From contig JAOZQB010000029.1 in assembly GCA_029932445.1 (NCBI GenBank), positions 1 to 19,107 on the forward strand: a stretch of DNA of 19,107 nucleotides. Direction: 5' to 3'. Position 1 is the first letter of the stretch; every line of letters begins with the position of its first letter. This stretch comes from Bacteroidales bacterium (GTDB taxonomy: Bacteria > Bacteroidota > Bacteroidia > Bacteroidales > JAADGE01). The notes below the pieces were generated by a model. That model had not been told where the DNA came from and searched no databases. It saw only the letters and a program-made list of their open reading frames with translations. A program made the translations under genes and the position numbers. Positions 6,617 through 15,428 of this stretch are shown here, in pieces.

Positions 6617-6625
6617 ATAATTGGG
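6602..6625 (+). terminator. Perfect hairpin over the glycosyltransferase stop codon
   Basis: CCCAATTATT (6602-6611) and AATAATTGGG (6616-6625) form a 10-bp stem with a CATA loop, and the TAA stop (6614-6616) lies at the loop edge. There is no T-run after it, so it is not a standard intrinsic terminator. It may stabilise or end the 3' part of the mRNA. Confidence 0.4.
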
Positions 6626-6759
6626 AGTTGAAAGTTAAAAATATAAAATTCAAAGTGTTATAGCACAAATAGATAAAAACCTTATAGCTCAAATATGGGC
6701 TATGAGAATTTATAATAAAAAGAGCTAAACTTATAACATTCAACTTTTTACTTTCAACT
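6626..6759. repeat. Intergenic element of about 134 bp bounded by inverted heptamer-type arms
   Basis: AGTTGAAAGTTAAAAA (6626-6641) is matched by an inverted TTTTTACTTTCAACT (6745-6759), with one base inserted in the left arm. The interior has a GU-containing hairpin around TATAGCTC and GGGCTATG (near 6683-6705) and no open reading frame. The arms belong to the same AACTTT(T/C) heptamer family seen at 2221-2241 and 7546-7580. Nothing else is recognisable in 6617-6813. Confidence 0.5.
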
Positions 6760-6813
6760 ACGAAAAATTACTATCGTAAGGGTTTAGCCGTTCATAAATT
6801 TTTCGAGATAAAG

Positions 6814-7554
6814 TTATAATTTCTGCAGTGTCTTAATCATTTTTATACTGCCTTTATTTCTGACCTTTACATAATTTCCTTCATTTTCTGTATCTGAAAA
6901 ATATTTTTCGGGAATACGTTCTCCGTCATTGATATTTACAAAAAAAGTTATCGATGTTTTTGTTTCGGTTAATTCAAATCCGAGTTTTAAAAAAGCATCT
7001 CCCCTGCCCCAATCTAAATCAATATAGGTCATTAAAGTATTTGGTTTGTATTCTCTTATGTATGTTTGTAACAGTTTATCCAAACCTCCCGTAACAGAGT
7101 ATCCGTTTTTTATACAAAATCGCAATAATTCACCCGAACGACTTCCGTTTATGAATTGTCGTTGACCGGCAAAAGTTGCAATTCCGACTAATTTATCATG
7201 AAAAAACAATCCGTATTTAATTTTGGAATTTGTTGCTCCGAAAATATGATTTTTTTCCAAAAAAATATCGGCTTCAGGTTTATTTAATTTTTTCACGAGG
7301 CACTGTCTTCCGTGAATTCTTTCGCTGATTTTAAGGAGTGATTTTATTTTGCTTTTTACGATTTCGGGTTTTCTTTGCCACCAATGTTCGTAAATAACAA
7401 ACTTATCGAGATATTCTGTCTTTACCGAATATTTTATATACGGTATAAAAACAAACTTTTCAGAAGACGTATCGGGTAAATTATGTTCTTTGATTAAATA
7501 AGTCAAAAAACGATAAAATTCTTCTTCCCTTTCTGTTATTCCTGCAACTTTCAA
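6814..7554 (-). CDS. Phage-like GNAT/Mom-type acyltransferase-fold protein (function unknown)
   Basis: This 246-residue protein has no signal peptide. The central part resembles a GNAT-like domain that I associate with phage and Mom-type proteins: FLEKNHIFGATNSKIKYGLFF (98-118), DKLVGIATFAGQR (120-132), ELLRFCIKNGYSVTGGLDKLLQTYI (142-166), then LMTYIDLDWGRGDAFLKLGFELTE (174-197). The conserved ELLRFC, GG.DKLL and 'Y.D....G.....GF' pattern supports the fold; the substrate is unknown. There is no ATG until the middle of the domain. The only plausible start is TTG at 7552-7554, inside an array of AACTTT heptamers, with an in-frame TAA two codons upstream, so the natural N-terminus may have been replaced. 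It follows porU at 29 bp, where porV often sits in other genomes, but it does not resemble PorV. Confidence 0.5.
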   Translation of the reverse strand: MKVAGITEREEEFYRFLTYLIKEHNLPDTSSEKFVFIPYIKYSVKTEYLDKFVIYEHWWQRKPEIVKSKIKSLLKISERIHGRQCLVKKLNKPEADIFLEKNHIFGATNSKIKYGLFFHDKLVGIATFAGQRQFINGSRSGELLRFCIKNGYSVTGGLDKLLQTYIREYKPNTLMTYIDLDWGRGDAFLKLGFELTETKTSITFFVNINDGERIPEKYFSDTENEGNYVKVRNKGSIKMIKTLQKL

Positions 7555-7580
7555 CTTTTAACTTTTAACTTTTAACTTTC
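7546..7580. repeat. Heptamer array AACTTT(T/C) x5
   Basis: There are five consecutive 7-nt units: AACTTTC, AACTTTT three times, and AACTTTC. The array fills the spacer between porU and the next minus-strand gene and includes that gene's first three codons. A 7-nt period shifts the frame with each unit gained or lost. Confidence 0.8.
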
Positions 7581-7583
7581 TAC

Positions 7584-10500
7584 TTATTTAAGAATAAGCA
7601 ACTTCTCAAACTTTTCGGCAATTTCGCCGGACGAATTTCGTATTTTTACTCTGTAAACATAAACACCTCGACCGATACGGTTACCAAAATCATCGGTACC
7701 GTCCCAAGTATAAGGTCCCGCTCGAAAACCATCAGCCGTAAAAGTGTCTTCAATGGTTTTTACCAATTTTCCGGAAACGGTAAATATTTGTATGATTATA
7801 TCTAAATCTTGCCCTGCTTGATTATGTTCAAACCAGAATTCAGTATGTGTCGTAAACGGATTGGGATAATTCAATAATTTATCAATTGACAGTTCTTTTG
7901 TTTCAATTACGATAAAATCCAAAAATTCTTCCGATGAATTATTATACACATCCCAAGCTTTAAATTTTAATTTATGTTCGCCCGGTTTCATATCAAACAG
8001 AAAATGTTCAAGTGTTCCGTTTTTATAGGTTCCTTCATCTGCTCGGTAATCATCATTCATCACAATAATATTTTGAATATCATCATCTATTACTGCCGTT
8101 ATATCATGACCGATACCGCCTGATGCCGTATTTATGCCGTGTTCATCAAACAGTTTTGCAAAAATTCGAGGATTAACATCGGTCATTCCGCCGGAAACAA
8201 AATTTTCATCATTCATATATAAATTTATTTCAGGTCCGGTATTATCTTCTTCATAATTATCGGAAATATCACCTGCTAAAAAATCAAAGGAATAACCTTT
8301 AGCATCAGTATTACCGTTTTCTGCATAATAACTTACTTTACCTGTATCAACGTTTAATAAAATATCCTTTGGTACAATAAATTCAAAATTAAAATCTCCG
8401 TTAATAACTTTTGCCTTTCCTTTATATACGACATTATTTCTGTCTTTATAACTAAACACACCATTATCGTCATTATTTAAGGTATTAACCGTTATTTCTT
8501 TATCAAAAACAGTCGGATACACAAAACCGTCAAAATTATTTAATTTATTACCGTTTTTGTCCGTTACACTTCCGTTAAAACTTGCTTTACTTAAAGCTTT
8601 TAAAGTATCAATTTGAGTGACCGGATGTCCGTTTATTGTATTTGTTATTACCTGATTATCTGAAGCATACCCTAATTGCAAAGCCGGATCACCCATTAAA
8701 AAGAAAATCAAAATATTGTTTGAAGAATAATCAACTTTTGTTTTCCGAATAATATCACCGAGACAATATCTTTTTCCGTTATTAAAACTTTCAAAAACAT
8801 TCTTATAAAAATAGCTTGATAAAACTCCGTTTGCATAAATCCATGCAATTCGTGCCGTTGTAAATAAAGCAATTGCACCGCCTTGAGAGTTTAAAAAAAC
8901 ATGTTCTCCTGCTGATATAAATTTATAATCGTCAAAACGTGTAAATTCACAAGTAGCAGTTACAAATAAAGGTAATTTATCAAAATTTCGCCAACTTTCA
9001 ATTTCACTTATTGTCATTATCCGTTCATGAGCCAACCCCTGTTCCCCGCCGTGACCGGTATAATTAATCAACAATGCCCCTTTTTGAACACGATTATTAA
9101 CAGCTTCATTCACATCAGGATATCTTTGACCTCCGGAAACAGTATATTGTGTATAAGAATCTAAATAAATCTTCTCAATATTGAAATAAGGGTATTTGGT
9201 TTTAATACTTTCTGTATAAGCGTCAGCTTGTTGCATGTGAATATTATTATTCTCATCATCGGCAATAAAGGATAATTGATTTCTCCAATCTCCGAACGTA
9301 GCAGGATTTAGATAACGATTTACTTTTGCAATATATTCTTCAGCTTGATCAGAAGTCGAAACAGGAATTCTTCCTATTCCGATATCCAATAAACCGGTTA
9401 ATGAAGTTCCTAAATCACCTTCTCCGTCATCCAATAAACCAAAAAAATCATCCGTCACTAAAGAACTGCCTATACTAACAGAATTACTCTGCTGATAAGT
9501 TACCATATAATTACCGTTAATACCTTCTCCGCTTCTGTTATCATATGAACCGTCACCGAACAAACATAAATATCTTAAGGTATCATCGCCCGTTGCTCTT
9601 TCATAAACCATTTTAGCATAATCTCTTATGGCAGAAAAATCAGATGCTCCCGAAGAAAACTCATTATAGACTTGCTGAGTTGTTACAACTCTGACATTCA
9701 TATTATCTTTTTGAACATGAATATCTTTAAGTTCATTTGCCTGTACTAAAAAATCAGGATTTGTAATAATTATCATATCAGTTGCTCCGGAAGTTGCATG
9801 CAAATTTTGATTAAGGACATTTTCAACATTTTCAAGATCGGGAGTTAAATAAGATGCGTTATCAAAAGCAATAAATTCATGCAATACATCACCAGTAAGT
9901 TTAAAAATTTGAGAGTTCCCGGAAATATTTGTATTCACTTTAACCGGTCTTGTTTTATCGGTAATATCCCAAACGGTAACCCCGCTGCCGGCATTTGACA
10001 AAGTATATTTTGATATTTTACCGGCACCCAATGTTTCTCTGTTTCTGAAAGAAAATTGACCGTTCGGATATTTTAATTGACATTTTGTATTAACATAAAT
10101 ATAATCTAACCAAGCTTGTGCAGCCGGAGAATTTTGATGATATCTTAAGTTAACCGAAAGAGAATTTCCCGTCGGTGCCGTAAAATTAAATTCTGAAACA
10201 CCGACATCTGCATAGTCATATTCACCAATATTCCCGAAATTTATTGTTCCGGAACTCCCGTTTGCCGAAACTGAAAAATAAGAATCACTTGAATTAGAAG
10301 CTGTTCTGACATATACAAATGAATTATTGTAAGCGTTTAAATTCGGAAAAGAGAAATTAAAAGATTGATTATTATCTATATCAAAAGATTCACCGAACAT
10401 TCTTCTGCCTGTATCTTCAATATGCAAATTGTCAATTTCATGAACGGCGTAAGCATCATAAGAGGTCACCGTTTGGGTTTCCGGCAAACTGCTTGAATTT

Positions 10501-11363
10501 TCGGTTTTTACATTATTATTATAGCCGCTATTATAATCATCGGTTAAAAAATAATAGGCATATTCGGAATAAAAATGATGTATCGGAACAAATTTGTCAT
10601 TCCCTGAATCATAATTCCATTTATCCGGTCCTTGTCCGTAAAAATAAATCGTATTATCTTTTATTAATATATCATTTTCAATTAAATCATCCGGTCTGTC
10701 ATTACCTGCAATCATCGGTAACCAACCGAAAGCATTACCGAAAATTCTGATATTTTGAGGATTTTCGAAACCCATATTTTGAAGTTGTGAAAAAGTTATT
10801 TTATAAACCCCGCTTTGTTTTATTCTGATTTTTTTCCAAGTTCCGCTGCTCAGAACAGAATTTGTAACATTTTTTAAACCCTTAGATTTAAGATTTTCTG
10901 TTTTTTTATTTTTAATAATTTTAATATCAAAAGCAATAAGTTTTAACAATTTCCCGGATAATTCTTTTTTTAAAGGTAAAAAACTAATTTGCAGAAAGGG
11001 AATACCTCTGGCATAATGCACTTTACTTTTAATATAAATTTTTTCAGATATTTTATTTAAATGTTGAACAGCTTGCAAATTCTCATCATCTAAAGCAATA
11101 AACCGAAGATTTTCAAGTTTTACGGTATACGTATAATTTTTATTATAAATTTGTTTTATATTTATATTTTCAGAATAATAAGGCAATAAGTCGTTATTAA
11201 AACTTGCTGCTTTTTCAAAATCTAAAACATGATAAATGTTTCCCGAAGTATCAGTTTTTACTTGATTCAATTTCCAGTGGATTTCTCTTGTAAAAATTTG
11301 GGAATACGATTTTAAACCTATAGAAAGAATTAATATTAATAAGGTAACTTGTAAATATTTCAT
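7584..11363 (-). CDS. porU: PorU, T9SS C25-family sortase
   Basis: This 1259-residue outer-membrane-associated protein is the T9SS cell-surface sortase, which removes the C-terminal sorting domain of cargo and attaches cargo to a lipid anchor. A signal peptide ends near KSYSQ (residue 22). A large beta-rich N-terminal region (to about 520) precedes the gingipain-like C25 domain. The catalytic His771 lies in NYTGHGGEQGL and the nucleophile Cys805 in TATCEF, 34 residues apart, close to the spacing in gingipains. It ends in a T9SS-type C-terminal domain starting near NYPNPF (1165-1170), with the typical VSGKLVK and WDGTDDFGN segments and a final GVYVYRVKI strand. The length suits the family. Its start is 11 bp from that of the divergent PorP-like gene, and gldJ and murF follow on that side, a linkage known in other Bacteroidota. 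Minus-strand TACATTTA and TACATTTC just upstream are candidate promoter boxes. Confidence 0.92.
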   Translation of the reverse strand: MKYLQVTLLILILSIGLKSYSQIFTREIHWKLNQVKTDTSGNIYHVLDFEKAASFNNDLLPYYSENINIKQIYNKNYTYTVKLENLRFIALDDENLQAVQHLNKISEKIYIKSKVHYARGIPFLQISFLPLKKELSGKLLKLIAFDIKIIKNKKTENLKSKGLKNVTNSVLSSGTWKKIRIKQSGVYKITFSQLQNMGFENPQNIRIFGNAFGWLPMIAGNDRPDDLIENDILIKDNTIYFYGQGPDKWNYDSGNDKFVPIHHFYSEYAYYFLTDDYNSGYNNNVKTENSSSLPETQTVTSYDAYAVHEIDNLHIEDTGRRMFGESFDIDNNQSFNFSFPNLNAYNNSFVYVRTASNSSDSYFSVSANGSSGTINFGNIGEYDYADVGVSEFNFTAPTGNSLSVNLRYHQNSPAAQAWLDYIYVNTKCQLKYPNGQFSFRNRETLGAGKISKYTLSNAGSGVTVWDITDKTRPVKVNTNISGNSQIFKLTGDVLHEFIAFDNASYLTPDLENVENVLNQNLHATSGATDMIIITNPDFLVQANELKDIHVQKDNMNVRVVTTQQVYNEFSSGASDFSAIRDYAKMVYERATGDDTLRYLCLFGDGSYDNRSGEGINGNYMVTYQQSNSVSIGSSLVTDDFFGLLDDGEGDLGTSLTGLLDIGIGRIPVSTSDQAEEYIAKVNRYLNPATFGDWRNQLSFIADDENNNIHMQQADAYTESIKTKYPYFNIEKIYLDSYTQYTVSGGQRYPDVNEAVNNRVQKGALLINYTGHGGEQGLAHERIMTISEIESWRNFDKLPLFVTATCEFTRFDDYKFISAGEHVFLNSQGGAIALFTTARIAWIYANGVLSSYFYKNVFESFNNGKRYCLGDIIRKTKVDYSSNNILIFFLMGDPALQLGYASDNQVITNTINGHPVTQIDTLKALSKASFNGSVTDKNGNKLNNFDGFVYPTVFDKEITVNTLNNDDNGVFSYKDRNNVVYKGKAKVINGDFNFEFIVPKDILLNVDTGKVSYYAENGNTDAKGYSFDFLAGDISDNYEEDNTGPEINLYMNDENFVSGGMTDVNPRIFAKLFDEHGINTASGGIGHDITAVIDDDIQNIIVMNDDYRADEGTYKNGTLEHFLFDMKPGEHKLKFKAWDVYNNSSEEFLDFIVIETKELSIDKLLNYPNPFTTHTEFWFEHNQAGQDLDIIIQIFTVSGKLVKTIEDTFTADGFRAGPYTWDGTDDFGNRIGRGVYVYRVKIRNSSGEIAEKFEKLLILK

Positions 11364-11374
11364 AAAACCATTAA

Positions 11375-12361
11375 ATGAAATGTAATAATTATTATAAATG
11401 TAATATTTATTCTAAACGATTGTTTCTGCTGTTGAGTATATTCTTATTAAATTTTTCAATTATAAAAGCTCAAAATTACAACTTTTCAGATCCGTATTCC
11501 GAAAAAATACTTTTTAATCCTGCATATTCCGGTCTCTCCGAAATTTCGGAAATAAACTTAAGTTATGCAAAAAATTTCTTTTACGACATATATTCAGTAA
11601 GTTATAACCGCTTTTTTAATGAATACAATAGCGGTTTGGGAATTATGATTTTAAATAGTCGTCTCGGAAAAGGAGCAATTAATAATTTAAATATTTCCGG
11701 TATCTACAATTATCAATTAAAAATAAATTTTAAAAGCATTGTAAATACAGCCATTCAAGTTAGCTATCTTGAACAATCCGTTAATTCTGAAAAACTCATT
11801 TTCAGTAATCAAATCAATCCGATTTCTCAAACAATCAATCCGAATACTTCAGAATTTTTCGGAAATATCTTTCGAACTTATGATTTTTCATTCGGTACAA
11901 GTTATATAAGTAACAGATACAGAACCGGTTTAAGTATACATCATATAGATAAGTTTTTCTTTAATACTTCCGGAAATTTAATAAATCCTGAAATTACAAT
12001 ATACTTTGGCAAGATTTTTTCTATAAACTTTTCAGAAAAAACACATAAATTAATAATTACACCGGAAATAATTTGGAAAACACAAAATAATTTTAATCAA
12101 TTAATTTATGCCGTTCACGGAATTTATAACATTTTTTTAACAAGAATTTTCGTAAAACACAACATCAATTTTAACACTTTTGAAAGTGCGGTCAGCTTTG
12201 GATTAAATTACACAAAATTCAGATTGATATATACTTACAACATATCATTTACAAAATATTTAAGTATCCCGACTAGCACAAACGAAATATCTTTAAGATA
12301 CAATTTCGGTAAACGAAAAAAAATAAATATCAAAAACACAATATATTGTTCAGAATTTTAG
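11375..12361 (+). CDS. PorP/SprF-family outer-membrane protein
   Basis: This 328-residue protein has a signal peptide (positive SKR at 13-15, hydrophobic 16-30, cleavage near IIKA|Q at 32-33), followed by the PorP/SprF signature region with LFNPAYSGLS (46-55), repeated amphipathic beta strands and an aromatic C-terminal strand. PorP/SprF proteins are outer-membrane beta-barrels that work with the T9SS, either as core subunits (PorP) or for export and attachment of particular adhesins (SprF). Many genomes carry several paralogues, so the exact role is not assigned. The ATG at 11375 is the only one that keeps the signal peptide intact. It lies 11 bp from the start of porU on the opposite strand, so promoter elements of each gene must lie in the other's coding sequence. 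Confidence 0.8.
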   Translation: MKCNNYYKCNIYSKRLFLLLSIFLLNFSIIKAQNYNFSDPYSEKILFNPAYSGLSEISEINLSYAKNFFYDIYSVSYNRFFNEYNSGLGIMILNSRLGKGAINNLNISGIYNYQLKINFKSIVNTAIQVSYLEQSVNSEKLIFSNQINPISQTINPNTSEFFGNIFRTYDFSFGTSYISNRYRTGLSIHHIDKFFFNTSGNLINPEITIYFGKIFSINFSEKTHKLIITPEIIWKTQNNFNQLIYAVHGIYNIFLTRIFVKHNINFNTFESAVSFGLNYTKFRLIYTYNISFTKYLSIPTSTNEISLRYNFGKRKKINIKNTIYCSEF

Positions 12362-12362
12362 T

Positions 12363-12370
12363 TATATTTG
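12363..12370 (+). promoter_or_regulatory. -7 box (TATATTTG) for gldJ
   Basis: This exact match to TAnnTTTG lies just after the stop of the PorP-like gene and 73 bp before the gldJ ATG, implying a leader of about 65 nt. A weak 7-bp hairpin (12400-12406 with 12413-12419) lies in that leader. Confidence 0.5.
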
Positions 12371-12443
12371 TGGTTTAAAACAGTAAAAACACAGGTTCAA
12401 TTAAGAGCAAATTCTTAATCAAATTGAAATTAAATTTACAAAA

Positions 12444-13958
12444 ATGAAAATGAAACTCTTTTTTCCGATTGCTGCTTTTGTTGCAGTTGCATTAATTTTA
12501 AGTTCTTGCGGCGGTGGCAGCACAACAGGTAACGAACAAATCGGTACTTATTCAACATCAACCGGATGGCAGTATAATAATGCAGAAAACGGCGGTTTTG
12601 AAGTCTCTACTTTTAACGAACAAAAAACCGGTCCCGGCTTAGTCTTTATTGAAGGCGGTGCTTTTCAAATGGGAAGAACAGAACAAGATGTTATGTATTC
12701 TTGGAATAATATGCCGAGAAGAGTTACGGTATCATCTTATTATATGGACGAAACTGAAGTAAGAAATGTAGATTATCTTGAATATTTGCATTGGATAGGT
12801 AAGGTTTTCCAAGGAATGGATGCTATTTATAAAGATGCTATACCTGATACTTTAGCATGGAGAAGACGATTAGCATATAACGAACCTTATGTTGAATACT
12901 ACTTCCGCTCTCCTATGTATTACACATATCCTGTTGTCGGTGTAAACTGGATTCAAGCAACAAAATACTGTGATTGGAGAACAGACAGAGTAAATGAACA
13001 AATTCTGGTTGATCAAGGTATCTTAAGATTCAGTCCTGATGATCAAACCGGTGCGGATAACTTTAACACGGAAGCTTATTTAGCCGGTCAATATGACGTC
13101 GGTGTAGAACACGGATTGCCCAATTTAAGCGGTGACGGTGAAAGAAATGTCAGAATGGAAGACGGAATATTACTTCCGAAATATCAACTTCCTACGGAAG
13201 CAGAATGGGAGTATGCTGCTTTAGCATTAATAGGGAACTCTAAAGATTCTCCCGAAAGAATATGGTCAAACAGAATATATCCGTGGAACGGTCACTATTT
13301 GAGAAAAGATACCAAAAAAGATTTAGGAAAATTTTTAGCAAACTTTAAAAGAGGTCGCGGTGATATGATGGGTGTTGCCGGTGCATTAAATGACAACGGT
13401 TCAATTACGGTTCCCGTTGATTCATATTGGCCGAATGATTTCGGATTATACTGTATGGCCGGAAACGTAAACGAATGGGTAAGAGATGTATACAGAGCCA
13501 ATTCCTCTCTTGATGTTGAGGATTTCAATCCTTTCAGAGGAAATGTTTTTATGACTAAAGAAACTGACTCTGACGGACATATTGTTGAGAAAGACAGCAC
13601 AGGTCATATTAAATATCGTGAAGTGACTGATGAAGAAAGTATGGGACGTCATAATTACAGAAGAGCATATAACATTAATTACAAAGACGGTGATCTTGAA
13701 TCAAGTGTAGCAGAAGGTGATTGGTTAGCAGAAGATGAACCGGGTTCATCAAGAATGTATCAACAAGGTGATAAAAACGGTGTCGGAATGAGTTCTTTGG
13801 TTACCGATCATTCAAGAGTATACAAAGGTGGCGGATGGCGAGATAAAGCATATTGGTTGAGTCCCGGAAACAGACGATTCTTAGACGAAAAAGAATCAAG
13901 AGATGACTTAGGTTTCAGGTGTTCAATGATCAGACTCGGAAGTCCGAGCGGAAATTAA
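12444..13958 (+). CDS. gldJ: GldJ, gliding-motility/T9SS lipoprotein
   Basis: This 504-residue lipoprotein has a signal peptide with a lipobox LSSC (Cys22) and a Gly/Ser/Thr-rich linker. The body is a formylglycine-generating-enzyme (FGE/SUMF1)-like domain: GPGLVFIEGGAFQMGR (63-78), a central VVGVNWIQATKYCDWR, YQLPTEAEWEYAALAL, FGLYCMAGNVNEWVRDVYR, and the ending VYKGGGWRDKAYWLSPGNRR then DLGFRC. The opening TGWQYNNAENGGFEV and the several inserts match GldJ rather than the shorter GldK/PorK. GldJ is required for gliding and for stable T9SS in flavobacteria and forms periplasmic structural assemblies; it is not known as an enzyme. Two ATGs, at 12444 and 12450, are possible. Linkage with porU and murF is a known arrangement. 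A strong terminator follows. Confidence 0.9.
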   Translation: MKMKLFFPIAAFVAVALILSSCGGGSTTGNEQIGTYSTSTGWQYNNAENGGFEVSTFNEQKTGPGLVFIEGGAFQMGRTEQDVMYSWNNMPRRVTVSSYYMDETEVRNVDYLEYLHWIGKVFQGMDAIYKDAIPDTLAWRRRLAYNEPYVEYYFRSPMYYTYPVVGVNWIQATKYCDWRTDRVNEQILVDQGILRFSPDDQTGADNFNTEAYLAGQYDVGVEHGLPNLSGDGERNVRMEDGILLPKYQLPTEAEWEYAALALIGNSKDSPERIWSNRIYPWNGHYLRKDTKKDLGKFLANFKRGRGDMMGVAGALNDNGSITVPVDSYWPNDFGLYCMAGNVNEWVRDVYRANSSLDVEDFNPFRGNVFMTKETDSDGHIVEKDSTGHIKYREVTDEESMGRHNYRRAYNINYKDGDLESSVAEGDWLAEDEPGSSRMYQQGDKNGVGMSSLVTDHSRVYKGGGWRDKAYWLSPGNRRFLDEKESRDDLGFRCSMIRLGSPSGN

Positions 13959-13980
13959 AACTAATTAAATTAAAATATAC

Positions 13981-14014
13981 AAGAGACCTCTTTAACAGAA
14001 GAGGTCTTTTTTTT
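13981..14014 (+). terminator. Intrinsic terminator after gldJ
   Basis: AGACCTCTT (13984-13992) pairs perfectly with AAGAGGTCT (13999-14007) over a 6-nt loop, and A-T/G-T pairs extend the stem to 13981 and 14010. An eight-base T-run follows. Confidence 0.85.
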
Positions 14015-14021
14015 ATCTTTG
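14014..14021 (+). promoter_or_regulatory. -7 box (TATCTTTG) for murF
   Basis: This exact match to TAnnTTTG ends 13 bp before the murF ATG. Its first T is the last T of the gldJ terminator, so the end of one transcription unit abuts the promoter of the next. Confidence 0.6.
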
Positions 14022-14034
14022 CATAAAATTAATT

Positions 14035-15357
14035 ATGAAAATTTCCGAATTATATAAAATCTTTTTAAAACATCCCGTAATCACAACAGACAGCAGAAAT
14101 GTTCCTGACAACAGTATCTTTTGGGCATTGAAAGGTGAAAATTTTAACGGAAATAACTATATTCCGGATGCGCTGAATTCAGGTGCTTCTTATGCAATTA
14201 CAGATGATAAAGCGTCATTCATTCCCGGAAAAACTATTTTGTTTAACGATACTTTAAAAACACTTCAGTTATTAGCAAATTATCATAGGAAACAATTAAA
14301 TTTACCCATATTTGCTTTAACCGGAACAAACGGAAAAACAACAACAAAAGAATTAATCTTTAAAATTCTTTCAACTCAATACAATGCTGTTGCAACCAAA
14401 GGTAACTTAAATAATCATATCGGTGTTCCGTTAACAATTCTTACATTTAATAAATCAACGGAAATCGGCATTGTTGAAATGGGAGCTAATCATCCGGGTG
14501 AAATTCAACAACTTTGTGATATTGCAGAACCTAATTTCGGACTTATAACAAATATCGGAAAAGCGCACCTTGAAGGCTTCGGATCTTTTGAGAAAATCAT
14601 TAAAACAAAATCAGAACTATACCAAAGTATCATAAAAAATAAGGGTACAATATTTTACAATTCTGATAATCCAATATTAAATTCATTAGAAAAAGGTCAT
14701 AAAACATTAACATACGGAACAAATTCTGACAACTATTTTAAAGCTCAACTTTTATCCGTAAATCCTTTTGTGAATCTTGAAATTGAAACTTTTGAAGGTC
14801 TTAAAACAGAAATTAATTCACAATTAATAGGAGCTTACAATTTTGAAAACATAACAACTGCAGCTTGTGTAGGCGATTTTTTCAAAATAAGCATTCAAAA
14901 TATTAAAAAAGCAATTGAAAATTATACACCGGATAACAACCGTTCTCAATTTATAAAAAAAGATAAGAATGAGATTATCTCAGATGCATATAATGCAAAT
15001 CCTACAAGCATGAAAGCATCACTGAATAATTTTTTAACATTAAAAAAAAGGAATAAAATAATCATACTCGGTGACATGTATGAATTAGGCAAATACTCAA
15101 AAGAAGAGCATACTGAAATATTAAAATTATTAAAAATTGCATTACAAGAAAATGATTCAGTAAAAGAAATAATTGTTACCGGTAAATATTTTAATGAAGC
15201 ATTCAGAAAGGATTTTCAAGATTCAGGAATTATTCATTTTATAACAACAATTGAACTTGAAACCTTTTTAAAGAATAAAACGTATTATAATTGTACATTT
15301 CTTATTAAAGGATCGCGAGCAATGAAATTGGAAAATTTGATAAACTATATTTCATAA
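14035..15357 (+). CDS. murF: MurF, UDP-MurNAc-tripeptide--D-Ala-D-Ala ligase
   Basis: This 440-residue Mur ligase adds D-Ala-D-Ala to the UDP-MurNAc tripeptide in the cytoplasm, the last soluble precursor step of peptidoglycan synthesis. The N-terminal domain carries TDSRNVPDNSIFWALKG, the uridine-binding end of MurE/MurF. The ATP P-loop is TGTNGKTTTKE (96-106). GNLNNHIGVPLTIL and EMGANHPGEI follow, the latter being the MurF-type motif, then NIGKAHLEGFGSFE. The C-terminal ligase domain has DAYNANPTSMKASL and ILGDMYELG, also typical of MurF. The length is normal and no defects are seen. It has its own promoter box after the gldJ terminator. The next gene starts 71 bp downstream. Confidence 0.95.
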   Translation: MKISELYKIFLKHPVITTDSRNVPDNSIFWALKGENFNGNNYIPDALNSGASYAITDDKASFIPGKTILFNDTLKTLQLLANYHRKQLNLPIFALTGTNGKTTTKELIFKILSTQYNAVATKGNLNNHIGVPLTILTFNKSTEIGIVEMGANHPGEIQQLCDIAEPNFGLITNIGKAHLEGFGSFEKIIKTKSELYQSIIKNKGTIFYNSDNPILNSLEKGHKTLTYGTNSDNYFKAQLLSVNPFVNLEIETFEGLKTEINSQLIGAYNFENITTAACVGDFFKISIQNIKKAIENYTPDNNRSQFIKKDKNEIISDAYNANPTSMKASLNNFLTLKKRNKIIILGDMYELGKYSKEEHTEILKLLKIALQENDSVKEIIVTGKYFNEAFRKDFQDSGIIHFITTIELETFLKNKTYYNCTFLIKGSRAMKLENLINYIS

Positions 15358-15428
15358 TCATGCAACCATCTTATATTAAATATATCTGTTTATATCAATA
15401 CTTAAAAAAAATTATTAAATACTGACAA

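Noticed and set aside
6814..7554. PorV, expected beside porU
   Set aside because: The protein has no signal peptide or beta-barrel pattern and instead shows a GNAT-like core.
10493..10750. Plus-strand open frame opposite porU
   Set aside because: It lies wholly antisense within a conserved gene and its translation has no recognisable domain. The same applies to open frames opposite lolA, C45, gldJ and the M14 gene.
12400..12419. Riboswitch or attenuator in the gldJ leader
   Set aside because: It is only a 7-bp AT-rich hairpin, with no conserved riboswitch elements and no T-run.
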